The position numbers and the translations under genes are program-made. From NCBI GenBank assembly GCA_024998755.1, contig JACEUU010000003.1, positions 620,001-684,000 on the forward strand: DNA of 64,000 nt. Direction: 5' to 3'. This stretch comes from Vampirovibrio sp. GTDB taxonomy: Bacteria; Cyanobacteriota; Vampirovibrionia; Vampirovibrionales; JAJTHC01. The notes under the pieces were generated by a model. The model saw nothing but the letters and a program-made list of their open reading frames with translations. It did not search any database and had not been told where the DNA came from. This document shows positions 8,393 to 17,059 of this stretch, in pieces; within the stretch, counting starts at the first letter, position 1; every line of letters begins with the position of its first letter.

Positions 8393-9321
8393 CAGCTGTT
8401 CCCAAAGTTATTGAGCCATTTTAAAGGCTTGGTCAATGGCTTCATCTAAAGATAAGGTATCGGTTAGTAACCGACGAATTCTCGCCTTCAACGCCGACCA
8501 AAATCGCTCAATCGGATTCAAATCAGGACTGTAAGGCGGTAAAAACAACAACCGACAACCCGCAGATTCAATCAGCTGTTGAATCTCCCAAGATTTATGA
8601 AAACTCGCATTATCCCCAATGACCGTCATCCCCGCCGTTAAACTCGGTAACAACTCATGTTCAACCCACGTCAAAATAACCTCGGTATTACAATAGCCCT
8701 TAAAACACCACGGGGCTAATGGCTTTCCACCCTGTAACCCTGCTATAATAGAGGTACGTTCGGTGCGTTGACCACTAATTTCCTCCTGCACCTGTTCACC
8801 TTTAGGGGAACGACCATACAAGCGTTCAACGCTTCTACGGCCAACCCCACATTCATCCACAAACACAAGACTGGCGGGCGTTAGCGGTTCTATCTCCTGC
8901 TTATAAACTGTGCGTTTGGCTTCACTTCGTTCTCGGTAGAGCGTGCTTTTTTTTACGGCTAATGCCGAGTTTAATGAGGTTGTAGGAGATGGTGGATTTT
9001 TTAGAACCGAGCAAGAGAGCCAATTCGTCCAAATAGGCACTGGGGTTGGCTTTTTGTATGGCGAGTAGTTGGTTTCTGTCGATGCTTGTTGCGGTGGTTG
9101 CCCCTGGTTTTTTGGGGATGAGACAGGTTCGTTTGAGCCATCGTTTGACGGTGGCGAGACTGACTTTGAATCGGATGACGGTGGCTTGTTGTGTTTCTTT
9201 TTCTTGATTGATGCAATCAACGACTCGTTGTCTTAAATCGACGCTATATGCCATAGATGAATCCTCCTTTTTCGTGAACGTTATCCTCCTTATTATAGCT
9301 CAATAATTATTGGAACAGCTA
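8393..9321 (-). mobile_element. IS630-family element, copy 2 (at a rearranged junction)
   Basis: A 929-bp element nearly identical to the copy at 6414 but reversed, flanked by TA at 8391-8392 and 9322-9323. The left end is slightly diverged (CAGCTGTTCCCAAAG against TAGCTGTTCCAAAAG). The two flanks belong to different genes: a minus-strand gene remnant on the left and the middle of the serine recombinase gene on the right. The recombinase flank matches the intact gene exactly at its TA (40080-40081), which identifies the original insertion site and implies that the left flank has since been replaced. Confidence 0.9.
8408..9254 (-). CDS. IS630-family transposase, copy 2 (two overlapping frames)
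   Basis: Same two-frame organisation as the copy at 6481: an N-terminal HTH frame (9254-8922) and a catalytic frame ending at 8408, joined at a T8 run on the plus strand (A8-G on the coding strand) near 8947-8954. It differs from copy 1 at a few residues (for example VKRWL for VKRWV, ECGVGRR for ECGVDRR, GEQVQ for GERVQ). The substitution next to the first catalytic Asp leaves DECGV intact, so catalytic acids are retained. Confidence 0.85.
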
Positions 9322-9951
9322 TATTACGGACGCTTTGTTTTTAAAGGACAAGCCTATATCGGTAAACATGAACCACTCATATCCGCTTCACTGTTTCAAG
9401 AAGTCCAACGCAATCTAAAAATTGCAGGAAAATCCGATTATGAAAAACGCACCGTCGCCTTTGCAGGTCTTATTAAATGCGGACACTGTGGCGGGTCTGT
9501 TACAGGCGACATTAAAAAAGAACGCTATGTGTATTATCGTTGCGGGCATCACAAACAAAAATGCCCCGATAAATACATTCGTGAAGAAGCCCTCGAAGTA
9601 CAATTTGAACACCTCGTGGCAAGCCTACGAATGACACCTGAACAAAGCGTTTGGATTCGTCAATCCTTAAAGGAAGTCAATCAAACCAAAGAAGTTGAAA
9701 TCAACGAACGGCGAGACACTATCCAAGTTGAAATTAAACGATTAGAAAATCGACTGAATCGGTTGTATGAAGACAAATTAGACGGCGTTATTAGCGAGTC
9801 ATTCTATCTAATGAAGTCCGCTGAATATAACGCTCAGGTGGCGGATTTAAATGGTACTTGGGAGAAATTATCCATTGTGAATGAAGACCAAATTCGCCTA
9901 GGTCTGATGATTATCGATTTTGCAACCAACACAGTGCAAGCGTTTAAATAA
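9322..9951 (+). pseudogene. Large serine recombinase, 5'-truncated by IS630
   Basis: This is the C-terminal half of a recombinase nearly identical to residues 231-439 of the intact gene at 39390 (one visible difference, IRQS for IRQA). It retains the end of the recombinase domain, the zinc ribbon (KCGHCGG and YRCGHHKQKCP) and the coiled-coil region, but lacks the catalytic resolvase domain. It begins exactly at the TA used by IS630. Together with the following 153 bp it forms a 783-bp direct repeat with 40080-40862. Confidence 0.92.
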
Positions 9952-10116
9952 ATGACTATGTTCGAAAAGGCTGAGTTGCTTAGGATACTCGTTTCGAACT
10001 TTTCCCTACAGGGTGGAGAAGTGCAAGTCCACTGGAAAAAACCGTTCGATGTACTCGCTCAAAAAGACGAATATAAACAAAAATACCCCCAAGGGAATTC
10101 GAATGGGTACGTATAA
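9952..10116 (+). CDS. Recombinase C-terminal tail ORF (copy 1)
   Basis: A 54-aa frame starts with ATG directly after the recombinase TAA and in the same frame. Its sequence (FEKAELLRILVSNFSLQGG, then KPFDVLA) is the kind of C-terminal tail that large serine recombinases carry after the coiled coil, so the TAA splits what is usually one protein. Its last codons (PQGNSN) are encoded by the tRNA-Glu 3' end sequence at the attachment site, then GYV and stop. With the 5' part of the recombinase lost, this copy is unlikely to function. Confidence 0.5.
   Translation: MTMFEKAELLRILVSNFSLQGGEVQVHWKKPFDVLAQKDEYKQKYPQGNSNGYV
10084..10104. other. Attachment-site junction (tRNA-Glu 3' end copy)
   Basis: These 21 bp are identical to 40842-40862, the 3' end of the tRNA-Glu gene through its T-loop. 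Upstream sequence is shared with the intact recombinase copy; downstream sequence differs abruptly (GGGTACG here, CCCTGCC in the tRNA). This is the pattern of an element right end next to the left end of another element, so I read it as the internal att junction of a tandem array. Confidence 0.7.
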
Positions 10117-10267
10117 GGTTTGACGCAATTCTACAGATTTTGCAGGTATTTGATTTTATTGGATTTGAGGCAAAGTAAGTAATGAAATAGGTTGTTATTT
10201 TTCCCGCTAATTTGTTAGGTTTTGCAGAAAAATTACACAGGAATTACACAGAGATTTCACCTAAAAA

Positions 10268-10331
10268 TTACCGAACGGTAACAAATAGTCGTTTTATGCT
10301 AAAAATAGGCTATACTATTACCGTACGGTAA
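10268..10331. promoter_or_regulatory. Paired operators TTACCGNNCGGTAA upstream of the orphan HTH gene
   Basis: Two 14-bp perfect palindromes, TTACCGAACGGTAA (10268-10281) and TTACCGTACGGTAA (10318-10331), have centres 50 bp apart, 32 bp before the HTH gene. A TATACT (10311-10316) abuts the second palindrome and is a likely -10 element, so binding there would block transcription. Autoregulation by the downstream HipB-like protein is the simple reading. The rest of 10117-10362 has no gene. Confidence 0.75.
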
Positions 10332-10362
10332 CAAGGTTGAAACATAGGAATACTCTGCTAAA

Positions 10363-10578
10363 ATGACGGTTTTCATCAAAAAAGTGGCAGATATTGCAAG
10401 GTTAGTAAAAGAAGCCCGTTTGGAACAAGGATTTACCCAAGTACGGCTAGCCCAATTGTGCAATGTAGGCACTCGGTTTATTGTGGATTTAGAAAAAGGC
10501 AAGACCACCTGCCAGCTAGATAAAACGCTCCATGTATTAGTAAATTTAGGTATCCGTCTTGAATATAATCAACTGTAA
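10363..10578 (+). CDS. HipB-like HTH DNA-binding protein (orphan antitoxin type)
   Basis: A 71-aa XRE-type helix-turn-helix protein (EQGFTQVRLAQLCNVGTRFI, then DLEKGK) with the short C-terminal strand seen in HipB-type antitoxins (LVNLGIRLEY). It resembles the HipB encoded 160 bp downstream but is shorter and has no kinase partner of its own. Two palindromic operators precede it. It could be a solitary autoregulator or the remainder of a second hipBA locus. Confidence 0.8.
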   Translation: MTVFIKKVADIARLVKEARLEQGFTQVRLAQLCNVGTRFIVDLEKGKTTCQLDKTLHVLVNLGIRLEYNQL

Positions 10579-10620
10579 CCGCCATGAATCCACCTGTAAA
10601 ATGGCAGAGCTCACATAACA

Positions 10621-10733
10621 ACCCGAACGGGATTATTTTGTAACATCAACAGTTTTTCGGGATAGATTTGTCCCGAACGGGATTATTTACGCCAAAACAG
10701 GATGATTCATGGTAGAATAATCCCGAAAGGGTT
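10621..10733. promoter_or_regulatory. hipBA operator cluster (CCCGAACGGG-type palindromes)
   Basis: Three related sites precede hipB: ACCCGAACGGGAT (10621-10633), TCCCGAACGGGATTA (10671-10685) and AATCCCGAAAGGGTT (10719-10733). The third is 7 nt before the hipB ATG and adjoins a possible -10 element TAGAAT (10713-10718). Multiple operators bound by HipB dimers are typical for autoregulated hipBA loci. The half-site (CCCGA) differs from that of the upstream HTH gene (TTACCG), so the two regulators probably have separate specificities. Confidence 0.78.
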
Positions 10734-10739
10734 GATGAA

Positions 10740-11012
10740 ATGTTTAACACGATTGAAACCGCCTCTTGCATTGGCGAAACCATTAAAACTGTCCGAAAAG
10801 CACAGGAACTGACTCAAGCCCAACTTGCAGCTAGTTGTGGCGTGGGTGTTCGATTTATTCGAGAACTTGAAGGCGGGAAAGAGTCCTGTCATCTTGGTAA
10901 AACATTAACGGTATTACAAGCACTCGGTTTAACCGTTTATACTACTGATTCAGATGTTGAATCACATCAGGTTCTTCAAGAACAATTTTTCGAGGGCGGT
11001 AACGACGAATGA
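10740..11012 (+). CDS. hipB: HipB antitoxin / repressor
   Basis: A 90-aa XRE-family protein: helix-turn-helix at about residues 18-55 (ELTQAQLAASCGVGVRFIRE, then LEGGKESCHLGK), a short strand (LGLTVY) and an acidic C-terminal tail. HipB binds DNA and neutralises the HipA kinase. Its stop overlaps the hipA start by 4 nt (ATGA), as usual for translationally coupled toxin-antitoxin pairs. Operators lie immediately upstream. Confidence 0.9.
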   Translation: MFNTIETASCIGETIKTVRKAQELTQAQLAASCGVGVRFIRELEGGKESCHLGKTLTVLQALGLTVYTTDSDVESHQVLQEQFFEGGNDE

Positions 11013-12313
11013 AACGCTCTTCTGGTATTGACCCAAGTAAAATAATACTGAAACCCATCGAACACCAATTAAGCGTTCTCTTCCATGGCAAGCCAGTGGG
11101 TCTATTGCTGCAACTTCAAGGGGGCGACTTGGCTTTCCAATATCATGCAGATTATCTTAAAAATAAGCCTTTACCGCTTTCAATTTCTTTACCATTACAG
11201 AAAGAACGGCTTGAAGGAACACCCGTAAAGGCTTTCTTTTCAGGCTTATTACCTGATGACGTTTTACTAAAAGGGTTGGCGAAGTATTTAAGAAAATCCC
11301 ATCATAATGCCTTTGCCCTGTTGGATGCTGTTGGGGGGGAATGTGCAGGAGCTATTACCATTCTACCCGCCAATCAAACGGTTGAAGCCCCAACTCTTTC
11401 AGAAAATCAGTTGCTGACTCCGATAGCAGTAGGAGACTTACTAAAACGTTTAGAACAACGCCCTTTGTTAGTAGGGGAAAATGGTGTCCGCCTATCCTTG
11501 GCAGGGGCTCAACGTAAATTAGCAGTTATTTATAAAGAAAACCACCTTTATCTTTCTTATGGGGATGCTCCCACCACCCATATTTTAAAACCAATGATAG
11601 AAAACACCCCGCTGACACAAAGTTGTTATAACGAGCTTTTTTGTATGCGGCTAGCCAAAGTACTTGGCTTTGAAACGCCTGATACCTTGTTATATTGGGT
11701 AGATGACCAAACCCCTTGCTACTTAGTAGAGCGGTACGATAGGCTTCTGAATGAAAATGGCACTATTGAACGTTTACATCAAGAAGATTTTTGTCAGGCA
11801 TTGGGCATTGTACCAGCACTGAAATATGATGTAACTTACCAGCAATGTAAAACGTTATTACATAAAGTATCGTTACAACCTGCCAAAGATAACTTACTGT
11901 TATTACAACGGGTTATTTTCAATTATTTAATTGGTAATTGTGATGCCCACGGGAAAAATTTCTCGTTGTTATACGATAAAATAAAGCCTCGGTTAGCACC
12001 TGTTTACGACGTTTTATGTACTGTTATTGATCCTGCATTATCTAAGCATATGGCAATGAAAATTGGCGGAGAAGCCGACCCCGAAAAATTGTATCTGTGG
12101 CATTGGCATAGCTTAGTAGAGGAAACCAAAACCGCACAACGTTCTCTAGAAAAACAGTTGTTAGTGTTGGCTGAACAAGTGCCTCAAAAAGCCTTGGTGC
12201 TAAAAAAGAGTTTAGCCGAACAGGAGGGCATCGCTTCTAGCGTTTTCGATGATATTTTAGCCGTTATTGCCAAGCGTGCAACCCGACTGATACAGTTAAT
12301 ACAACAGAGGTAA
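11009..12313 (+). CDS. hipA: HipA serine/threonine kinase toxin
   Basis: HipA kinases phosphorylate aminoacyl-tRNA synthetases (GltX in E. coli) and cause growth arrest and persistence. The 434-aa length matches. Visible are the N-terminal subdomain (GKPVGLLLQ, SISLPL, FFSGLLPD), the nucleotide loop region LSLAGAQRKLAV near residue 165, the catalytic NCDAHGKNFSLL (Asp of D-x-H-x-K-N) near residue 310 and the metal-binding VYDVLCT. All key residues seem intact. A G7 run (11333-11339) is a possible slippage site. It is coupled to hipB by overlap. Confidence 0.92.
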   Translation: MKRSSGIDPSKIILKPIEHQLSVLFHGKPVGLLLQLQGGDLAFQYHADYLKNKPLPLSISLPLQKERLEGTPVKAFFSGLLPDDVLLKGLAKYLRKSHHNAFALLDAVGGECAGAITILPANQTVEAPTLSENQLLTPIAVGDLLKRLEQRPLLVGENGVRLSLAGAQRKLAVIYKENHLYLSYGDAPTTHILKPMIENTPLTQSCYNELFCMRLAKVLGFETPDTLLYWVDDQTPCYLVERYDRLLNENGTIERLHQEDFCQALGIVPALKYDVTYQQCKTLLHKVSLQPAKDNLLLLQRVIFNYLIGNCDAHGKNFSLLYDKIKPRLAPVYDVLCTVIDPALSKHMAMKIGGEADPEKLYLWHWHSLVEETKTAQRSLEKQLLVLAEQVPQKALVLKKSLAEQEGIASSVFDDILAVIAKRATRLIQLIQQR

Positions 12314-12381
12314 CTGACCCATTAGATAAATTCTTAACCGTATTGTTAAACCTCAGAGTGGTATTGCGGTACGATCCTAAT

Positions 12382-12451
12382 CTTTAATAAGACCGTCTCG
12401 TTATTAAAGAAAAATGTGCTAAACTTTAATAACGTTGTTCGCTTATTAAAG
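12382..12451. promoter_or_regulatory. Two interrupted palindromes upstream of fic
   Basis: CTTTAATAAG-N8-GTTATTAAAG (12382-12409) and CTTTAATAAC-N8-CTTATTAAAG (12424-12451) are 28-bp interrupted inverted repeats separated by 14 bp, ending 10 bp before the Fic ATG. The half-sites are alike in all four arms. They look like dimer-binding operators that would cover the promoter and ribosome site. The C-terminal winged-helix region of the Fic protein itself is a candidate ligand. Confidence 0.72.
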
Positions 12452-12461
12452 GTTTATTGCC

Positions 12462-13640
12462 ATGCCTCCTGAAACAAATAGTAATCCATTAATTAACCGC
12501 CTAGGCACTTACAGAACCACTGTAACCGCAGACGAAACCGTTAAAGCCTATATCCCCCCTTGCTTGCCCCCAAACCCTGAACTTAATCTGCAACCCTTGC
12601 AAGCACTCATTGAAAAAGCCTCTCTGTTACTAGGGAAACTAAATGCTATTACCAGCCAAGTACCCAATGTAAATTTGTTTTTGTATCACTACATCCGCCA
12701 AGAAGCCCTGTTATCCTCTCAAATTGAAGGCACGCAATCTTCCTACCATGATTTAATGCTCCATGAAGTGAATGAAGCCATTAGCGTACCGTTAGAAGAT
12801 GTAGAAGAAGTTTCAACCTACATTGCGGCTATACAGTACGGGGTTCATCGGTTAAAGCAGGAAGATTTTCCGCTTTCACTACGGTTACTAAGAGACGTTC
12901 ACGCCGTGTTACTAACCAATACCCGAGGACAACACAAACAGCCTGGTGAATTTAGGCAATCTCAAAACTGGATTGGTGGCACCCGTCCTAGCAATGCCCT
13001 GTTTGTACCGCCACCGCCTGAATGGTTACCCGAGGGGTTAGGGGCGTTAGAAGCCTTCATGCACGAAACGGAAAGCAACCTCCCGCACCTCATTAAAGTG
13101 GCGTTATTGCACGTTCAGTTTGAGACGATTCACCCGTTTTTAGATGGAAACGGACGGTTAGGGCGGTTGCTGATTACCCTTTACTTGCTTGAAAAAGATG
13201 TTTTAACCGAGCCTATCTTGTATATTAGTTTGTATTTAAAACGAAACCAAGCGGATTATTATCGGCTATTGAATGAGGTGAGGCTTTCGGGTAATTGGGA
13301 GGCATGGCTAGAGTTTTTCTTGGAAGGGGTGGTGCAAACGTGTCAATCTACCCTAAAAACCACGCAAGCCATTAACGCATTGATTTTACAAGATAGACAG
13401 TTGCTAGCCTCTCAAGCAAGAAAAACGCAAACCAGTTTGCAATTGTATGAGTTACTGTTACTGAAACCTTTACTAACTATTCCGTATGCGTCAAAAGCCT
13501 TAGCATTATCCCAGCCGACGGTTACTAAGGCGTTTCAAAAATTGGAGGCGTTGGGTATTGTGGTAGAAGTAAGCGGTAAGCAACGAGGACGCTTTTTTGC
13601 CTATTCAGCTTATACCGCTTTATTGAGCAACCCTTCATAG
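12462..13640 (+). CDS. Fic-family protein (AMP transferase type) with C-terminal winged helix
   Basis: Fic enzymes transfer AMP or related groups to target hydroxyls. This 392-aa protein has the active-site motif HPFLDGNGRLGR (residues 224-235) with catalytic His224. An N-terminal inhibitory-helix motif SSQIEG (residues 85-90, fitting S-x3-E-G) marks a self-inhibited class II Fic. The C-terminal region (residues 330-385; SQPTVTKAFQKLEALGIV) is a winged-helix DNA-binding domain, as in SoFic-like proteins, which suggests it can act on its own promoter. Family members also occur as solitary toxins. The target is unknown. Confidence 0.9.
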   Translation: MPPETNSNPLINRLGTYRTTVTADETVKAYIPPCLPPNPELNLQPLQALIEKASLLLGKLNAITSQVPNVNLFLYHYIRQEALLSSQIEGTQSSYHDLMLHEVNEAISVPLEDVEEVSTYIAAIQYGVHRLKQEDFPLSLRLLRDVHAVLLTNTRGQHKQPGEFRQSQNWIGGTRPSNALFVPPPPEWLPEGLGALEAFMHETESNLPHLIKVALLHVQFETIHPFLDGNGRLGRLLITLYLLEKDVLTEPILYISLYLKRNQADYYRLLNEVRLSGNWEAWLEFFLEGVVQTCQSTLKTTQAINALILQDRQLLASQARKTQTSLQLYELLLLKPLLTIPYASKALALSQPTVTKAFQKLEALGIVVEVSGKQRGRFFAYSAYTALLSNPS

Positions 13641-13686
13641 ACTAAATTTTTAAAATGCCCCCGTTGCGATTGCGAAAGTTGCGATT

Positions 13687-13881
13687 TTACCCGCCCCCTC
13701 GAACCGCCTCGATGGTGTGCTTAGAATCCTGAAACAACTGTTTAATCATCTGCCATTCTTCTTTTGTTTCTTTGCTATAACAACCGTGCTTAAAATTACC
13801 CAACCGTTGCCCCGCCTTCCCTTGAGGTGTTTTCGCCCCTGTGGATTTTCCACCATGCAACCGACACCGCCTATTTTTCAT
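13687..13881 (-). CDS. Small HGG-motif phage-type protein, probably 5'-truncated
   Basis: The 64-aa product contains RCRLHGGKSTGAKTPQGK followed by NFKHG, a Cys-His-Gly-Gly block seen in small phage and prophage proteins often near terminase genes. In relatives the sequence before the methionine used here (KQPAMKNRRCR) is internal, and the frame stays open upstream to a TAA near 13998 without a clear ATG. I therefore suspect loss of the original start. The function is unknown. It is a possible prophage relic. No gene is seen in 13882-14181. Confidence 0.5.
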   Translation of the reverse strand: MKNRRCRLHGGKSTGAKTPQGKAGQRLGNFKHGCYSKETKEEWQMIKQLFQDSKHTIEAVRGGG

Positions 13882-14181
13882 CGCAGGTTGCTTGCTCGTC
13901 TTTAATTGACGGTAACGTGTTGCACTTAAATCACCTAGTTTGCCTTGCTTGCGGTTATTGCTTGTGCCATGGCGGAAGATGCTCCTGTTTTATGTTTCAA
14001 GATAGTAAACAAATAAATATACTATATTCTACCATAACATGGGGCAATATTCATTGTGAAATAGTTACTTTTTAAAACATAGTTTTTTGCGAAACTTCAA
14101 CTCATGGTTATTTGGGCATTCTTAATAATTGGTGTAAAATAGAGTAAGCATCCTTAAAAACCCTTAGAAAGATCCTATTTC

Positions 14182-15726
14182 ATGGCACAAATCACCGAAC
14201 CTAACGCAATGGAAAAAAAGTTGTGGGAAGCCGCCGATTCTTTACGAAAAAACATTGATGCCGCCCAATACAAATATGTGGTATTAGGCTTGATTTTCCT
14301 CAAATATATTTCAGATGCGTTTGAGGTGCGGTATGAAGAACTAAAAGCAGGTGAAGGGGAGCTTGCAGGAGCAGACCCTGAAGATAAAGACGAATACAGC
14401 GGGGAAAACGTCTTTTTCGTGCCACCTTCCGCACGGTGGGGGTTTTTGAAAAACAATGCGAAAGACCCGAACATCGGTAAATATATTGATGAAGCAATGG
14501 ATGTAATCGAACGAGAGAACCCTTCTTTGAAGGGCGTTTTGCCGAAAGTGTTTGCTCAAGGCAACATAGACCCTGTTAATTTAGGCGGGTTAATTGATAA
14601 ATTTAGCGATTTAGATGTGAACCATGCCCAAAAAGCCACCCCTGATTTACTAGGGCGAGTGTTTGAATACTTCTTAGGGGAATTTGCGTTAGCCGAAGGT
14701 AAAAAAGGCGGGCAGTTTTACACCCCCCGTTCGGTTGTTCAGTTATTGGTGGAAATGCTAGAACCCTATAAAGGGCGAGTGTTTGACCCTTGCTGTGGCT
14801 CAGGCGGGATGTTCGTTCAATCTGAAACCTTTGTGAAAGAACATCAAGGGCGGATTCAAGATATTTCAATTTACGGGCAAGAAAGCAACCAAACCACTTG
14901 GAAGTTAGCCAAAATGAACTTAGCCATTCGGGGGATTGATGCCTCCCAAGTGTGTTGGAATAATGAAGGCTCATTTTTGAAGGATGCCCACCCTGATTTA
15001 AAAGCGGATTTTATTATTGCGAACCCTCCCTTTAACGATAGCGACTGGAGCGGGGATGTATTGCGTTCAGATGGACGGTGGCAGTTTGGCACGCCCCCTA
15101 GCGGTAATGCCAACTATGCTTGGATTCAGCATTTCTTGTATCACCTGAAGCCTACGGGTGGGCTTGCAGGCTTTGTAATGGCAAAGGGAGCATTGACTTC
15201 TAAGTCTTCAGGCGAAGGGGATATTCGCAAAGCCTTGGTAGAGGCGGATTTAGTGGATTGCGTGGTGAATTTACCCGCAAAACTCTTTTTAAATACGCAA
15301 ATTCCTGCTTCGTTGTGGTTTTTACGCAGAGGAAAAACCCAACGCCGAAAAGAGGTATTATTTATTGATGCCCGAAACTTGGGCGTGCTGATTAACCGAC
15401 GCACCAAAGAATTAAGAGATGAAGATATTCAAACCGTGGCACAAGCCTATCGTCAATGGCGGAAGCCTGAGGGCGATTATGAGGATGTGAAGGGGTTTTG
15501 TAAATCGGTTAGTGTGGCGGAAATTGCCGCCTTGGATTATGTGCTAACCCCAGGGCGATATGTGGGCTTGGAAGACACCGAGGATGATTTTAATTTTGAA
15601 GAACGCTTTAACAGCTTGCAAGCCGAATTGATCGCACAAATGCAGGAAGAAGCCCAGCTAAACGACCGCATCAAAGCCAACCTAGCCAAGGTGATGATGC
15701 CAAGTGTAGGGGATAATAGTATTTAA
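14182..15726 (+). CDS. hsdM: Type I restriction-modification methyltransferase subunit (locus 1)
   Basis: HsdM (514 aa) methylates adenine at the recognition site as part of the HsdM2S and HsdR2M2S complexes. The N-terminal helical domain ([24 protein letters not shown]) is followed by the SAM-binding motif [13 protein letters not shown] (near residue 200) and the catalytic IIANPPFND (near residue 275). It is the first gene of a rightward locus that continues with a RhuM gene 1 nt downstream, then ORF94, GIY-YIG, hsdS, DUF559 and, after a 200-bp gap, hsdR. Confidence 0.94.
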   Translation: MAQITEPNAMEKKLWEAADSLRKNIDAAQYKYVVLGLIFLKYISDAFEVRYEELKAGEGELAGADPEDKDEYSGENVFFVPPSARWGFLKNNAKDPNIGKYIDEAMDVIERENPSLKGVLPKVFAQGNIDPVNLGGLIDKFSDLDVNHAQKATPDLLGRVFEYFLGEFALAEGKKGGQFYTPRSVVQLLVEMLEPYKGRVFDPCCGSGGMFVQSETFVKEHQGRIQDISIYGQESNQTTWKLAKMNLAIRGIDASQVCWNNEGSFLKDAHPDLKADFIIANPPFNDSDWSGDVLRSDGRWQFGTPPSGNANYAWIQHFLYHLKPTGGLAGFVMAKGALTSKSSGEGDIRKALVEADLVDCVVNLPAKLFLNTQIPASLWFLRRGKTQRRKEVLFIDARNLGVLINRRTKELRDEDIQTVAQAYRQWRKPEGDYEDVKGFCKSVSVAEIAALDYVLTPGRYVGLEDTEDDFNFEERFNSLQAELIAQMQEEAQLNDRIKANLAKVMMPSVGDNSI

Positions 15727-15727
15727 G

Positions 15728-16771
15728 ATGATGAACGCTGAACAACATCCTATCATTATGTACCAAACCGAAGATGGCGTTACGAAGATTGAAGTGAAGC
15801 TGGAAGAGCAAACCGTCTGGTTAAACCAAGCTCAGTTAGTGGAATTGTTTCAATCGAGTAAATCCAACATTAGCGAACACATTAAAACTATTTTTGAAGA
15901 CGGAGAATTAAGTGAATTGGCAACTGTTCGGAATTTCCGAACAGTTCAAAAAGAAGGTGAGCGAACGGTTTCAAGAGATATTACCCACTACAACTTGGAT
16001 ATGATTATTGCCGTAGGTTATCGGGTAAAGTCAACCCGAGCGACCCAGTTTAGGATATGGGCAACCCAAGTTTTGAAGGAATATATTGTTAAAGGCTTTT
16101 CCTTAAATGATGATTTACTGAAAAATGTAGGCGGGGGCTTGTATTGGGAAGAACTGTTAGAACGCATTCGGGATATTCGTTCAACAGAGACCGTTTTCTA
16201 TAAAGCCATTCTTAAAGTGTTTGCTACCAGCTTGGATTATGACCCAAACACAGACGAGTCTGTGCGGTTTTTTAAGATGGTACAAAACAAAATGCACTTT
16301 GCCGCCCACGGAAAAACAGCGGCAGAAATTATTTATGAACGAGCAGATTCTTCTAAGCCATTTATGGGTTTAACCACGTTTAAGGGTAAAAAACAGCCTG
16401 CTAAATCAGATGTAACAGTGGCGAAAAATTATTTATCGCAAGATGAGTTAAGTATTTTAAATCGTATTTCAACGGCTTATTCAGAATTTGCAGAATTGCA
16501 GGCTTTACGCAAAACCCCCATGTACATGAAGGATTGGATCAAAAAGCTGGATGATTTTATTCAGCTTTCAGGTAGCGAATTATTGACCCATGCAGGGAAA
16601 ATCAGTGCGGCTATAGCAGAATCTAAAGCCTTTAGTGAGTATCAAACCTATAAAGCATTGCCTGTAGAAGCCCTTAGCCCAGTAGAACAACATTTTTTGG
16701 ATACGCTAAAGAAAACGCAACAAGAGCTAGAAGCTAAGCCTAAAAAACGACCCAAACAAGGGGAGCAATAA
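15728..16771 (+). CDS. RhuM-family protein in type I R-M locus 1
   Basis: The 347-aa protein matches the RhuM (virulence protein) family: EEQTVWLNQAQLVELF near residue 25, SNISEHIKTIFEDGEL, then HYNLDMIIAVGYRVKS near residue 95 and RATQFRIWATQVLKEY, with a helical C-terminal half. RhuM genes are frequent passengers of type I R-M loci but have no established biochemical role. It starts ATG ATG one base after hsdM and is surely co-transcribed. A paralogue lies at 22836, so this locus is bracketed by two RhuM genes. Confidence 0.88.
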   Translation: MMNAEQHPIIMYQTEDGVTKIEVKLEEQTVWLNQAQLVELFQSSKSNISEHIKTIFEDGELSELATVRNFRTVQKEGERTVSRDITHYNLDMIIAVGYRVKSTRATQFRIWATQVLKEYIVKGFSLNDDLLKNVGGGLYWEELLERIRDIRSTETVFYKAILKVFATSLDYDPNTDESVRFFKMVQNKMHFAAHGKTAAEIIYERADSSKPFMGLTTFKGKKQPAKSDVTVAKNYLSQDELSILNRISTAYSEFAELQALRKTPMYMKDWIKKLDDFIQLSGSELLTHAGKISAAIAESKAFSEYQTYKALPVEALSPVEQHFLDTLKKTQQELEAKPKKRPKQGEQ

Positions 16772-16774
16772 CCC

Positions 16775-17059
16775 ATGAGTAACACCTTGAAGAACGCTTT
16801 AACGGTGGCGGAATTAATCAAAAAATTGCAAACCCTGCCTCAAAATTTACCTGTGGTGCTGGAAGGCTACGAGGGGGGTTATAACCATGAATTACGCTTT
16901 GAAGAGATCGAAATAGCCTTATATGTCCATACAGAGGATTATTTAGATAACCATGAACAGCCTGACTATATGACTGCAGAAAAGCGGGCAAAAACCTACC
17001 ACTTAGAACAAGCTCTTGTTATTAGAGGAGTGCGTACGGAACAGGAGCAAGCATTATGA
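16775..17059 (+). CDS. Hypothetical protein of 94 aa in type I R-M locus 1
   Basis: A short protein with the opening LTVAELIKKLQTLPQNLPVV followed by LEGYEGGYNH and an acidic middle. The pattern (leucine-rich helix, then a valine strand and a Gly-Tyr loop) occurs in small hypothetical proteins of phages and islands. No catalytic motif is visible. It lies 3 nt after the RhuM gene and overlaps the GIY-YIG gene by 4 nt, so it belongs to the same operon. Function unknown. Confidence 0.7.
   Translation: MSNTLKNALTVAELIKKLQTLPQNLPVVLEGYEGGYNHELRFEEIEIALYVHTEDYLDNHEQPDYMTAEKRAKTYHLEQALVIRGVRTEQEQAL

Noticed and set aside
8191-8445. An 84-aa reading frame spanning the IS630 end and flanking DNA as a real gene
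   Set aside because: It is a fusion of IS630 end sequence with the truncated gene remnant and stops at the remnant's frameshift.
11333-11339. G7 run in hipA as a phase-variation switch
   Set aside because: The frame is intact and a 7-base tract is short; no evidence of variation.
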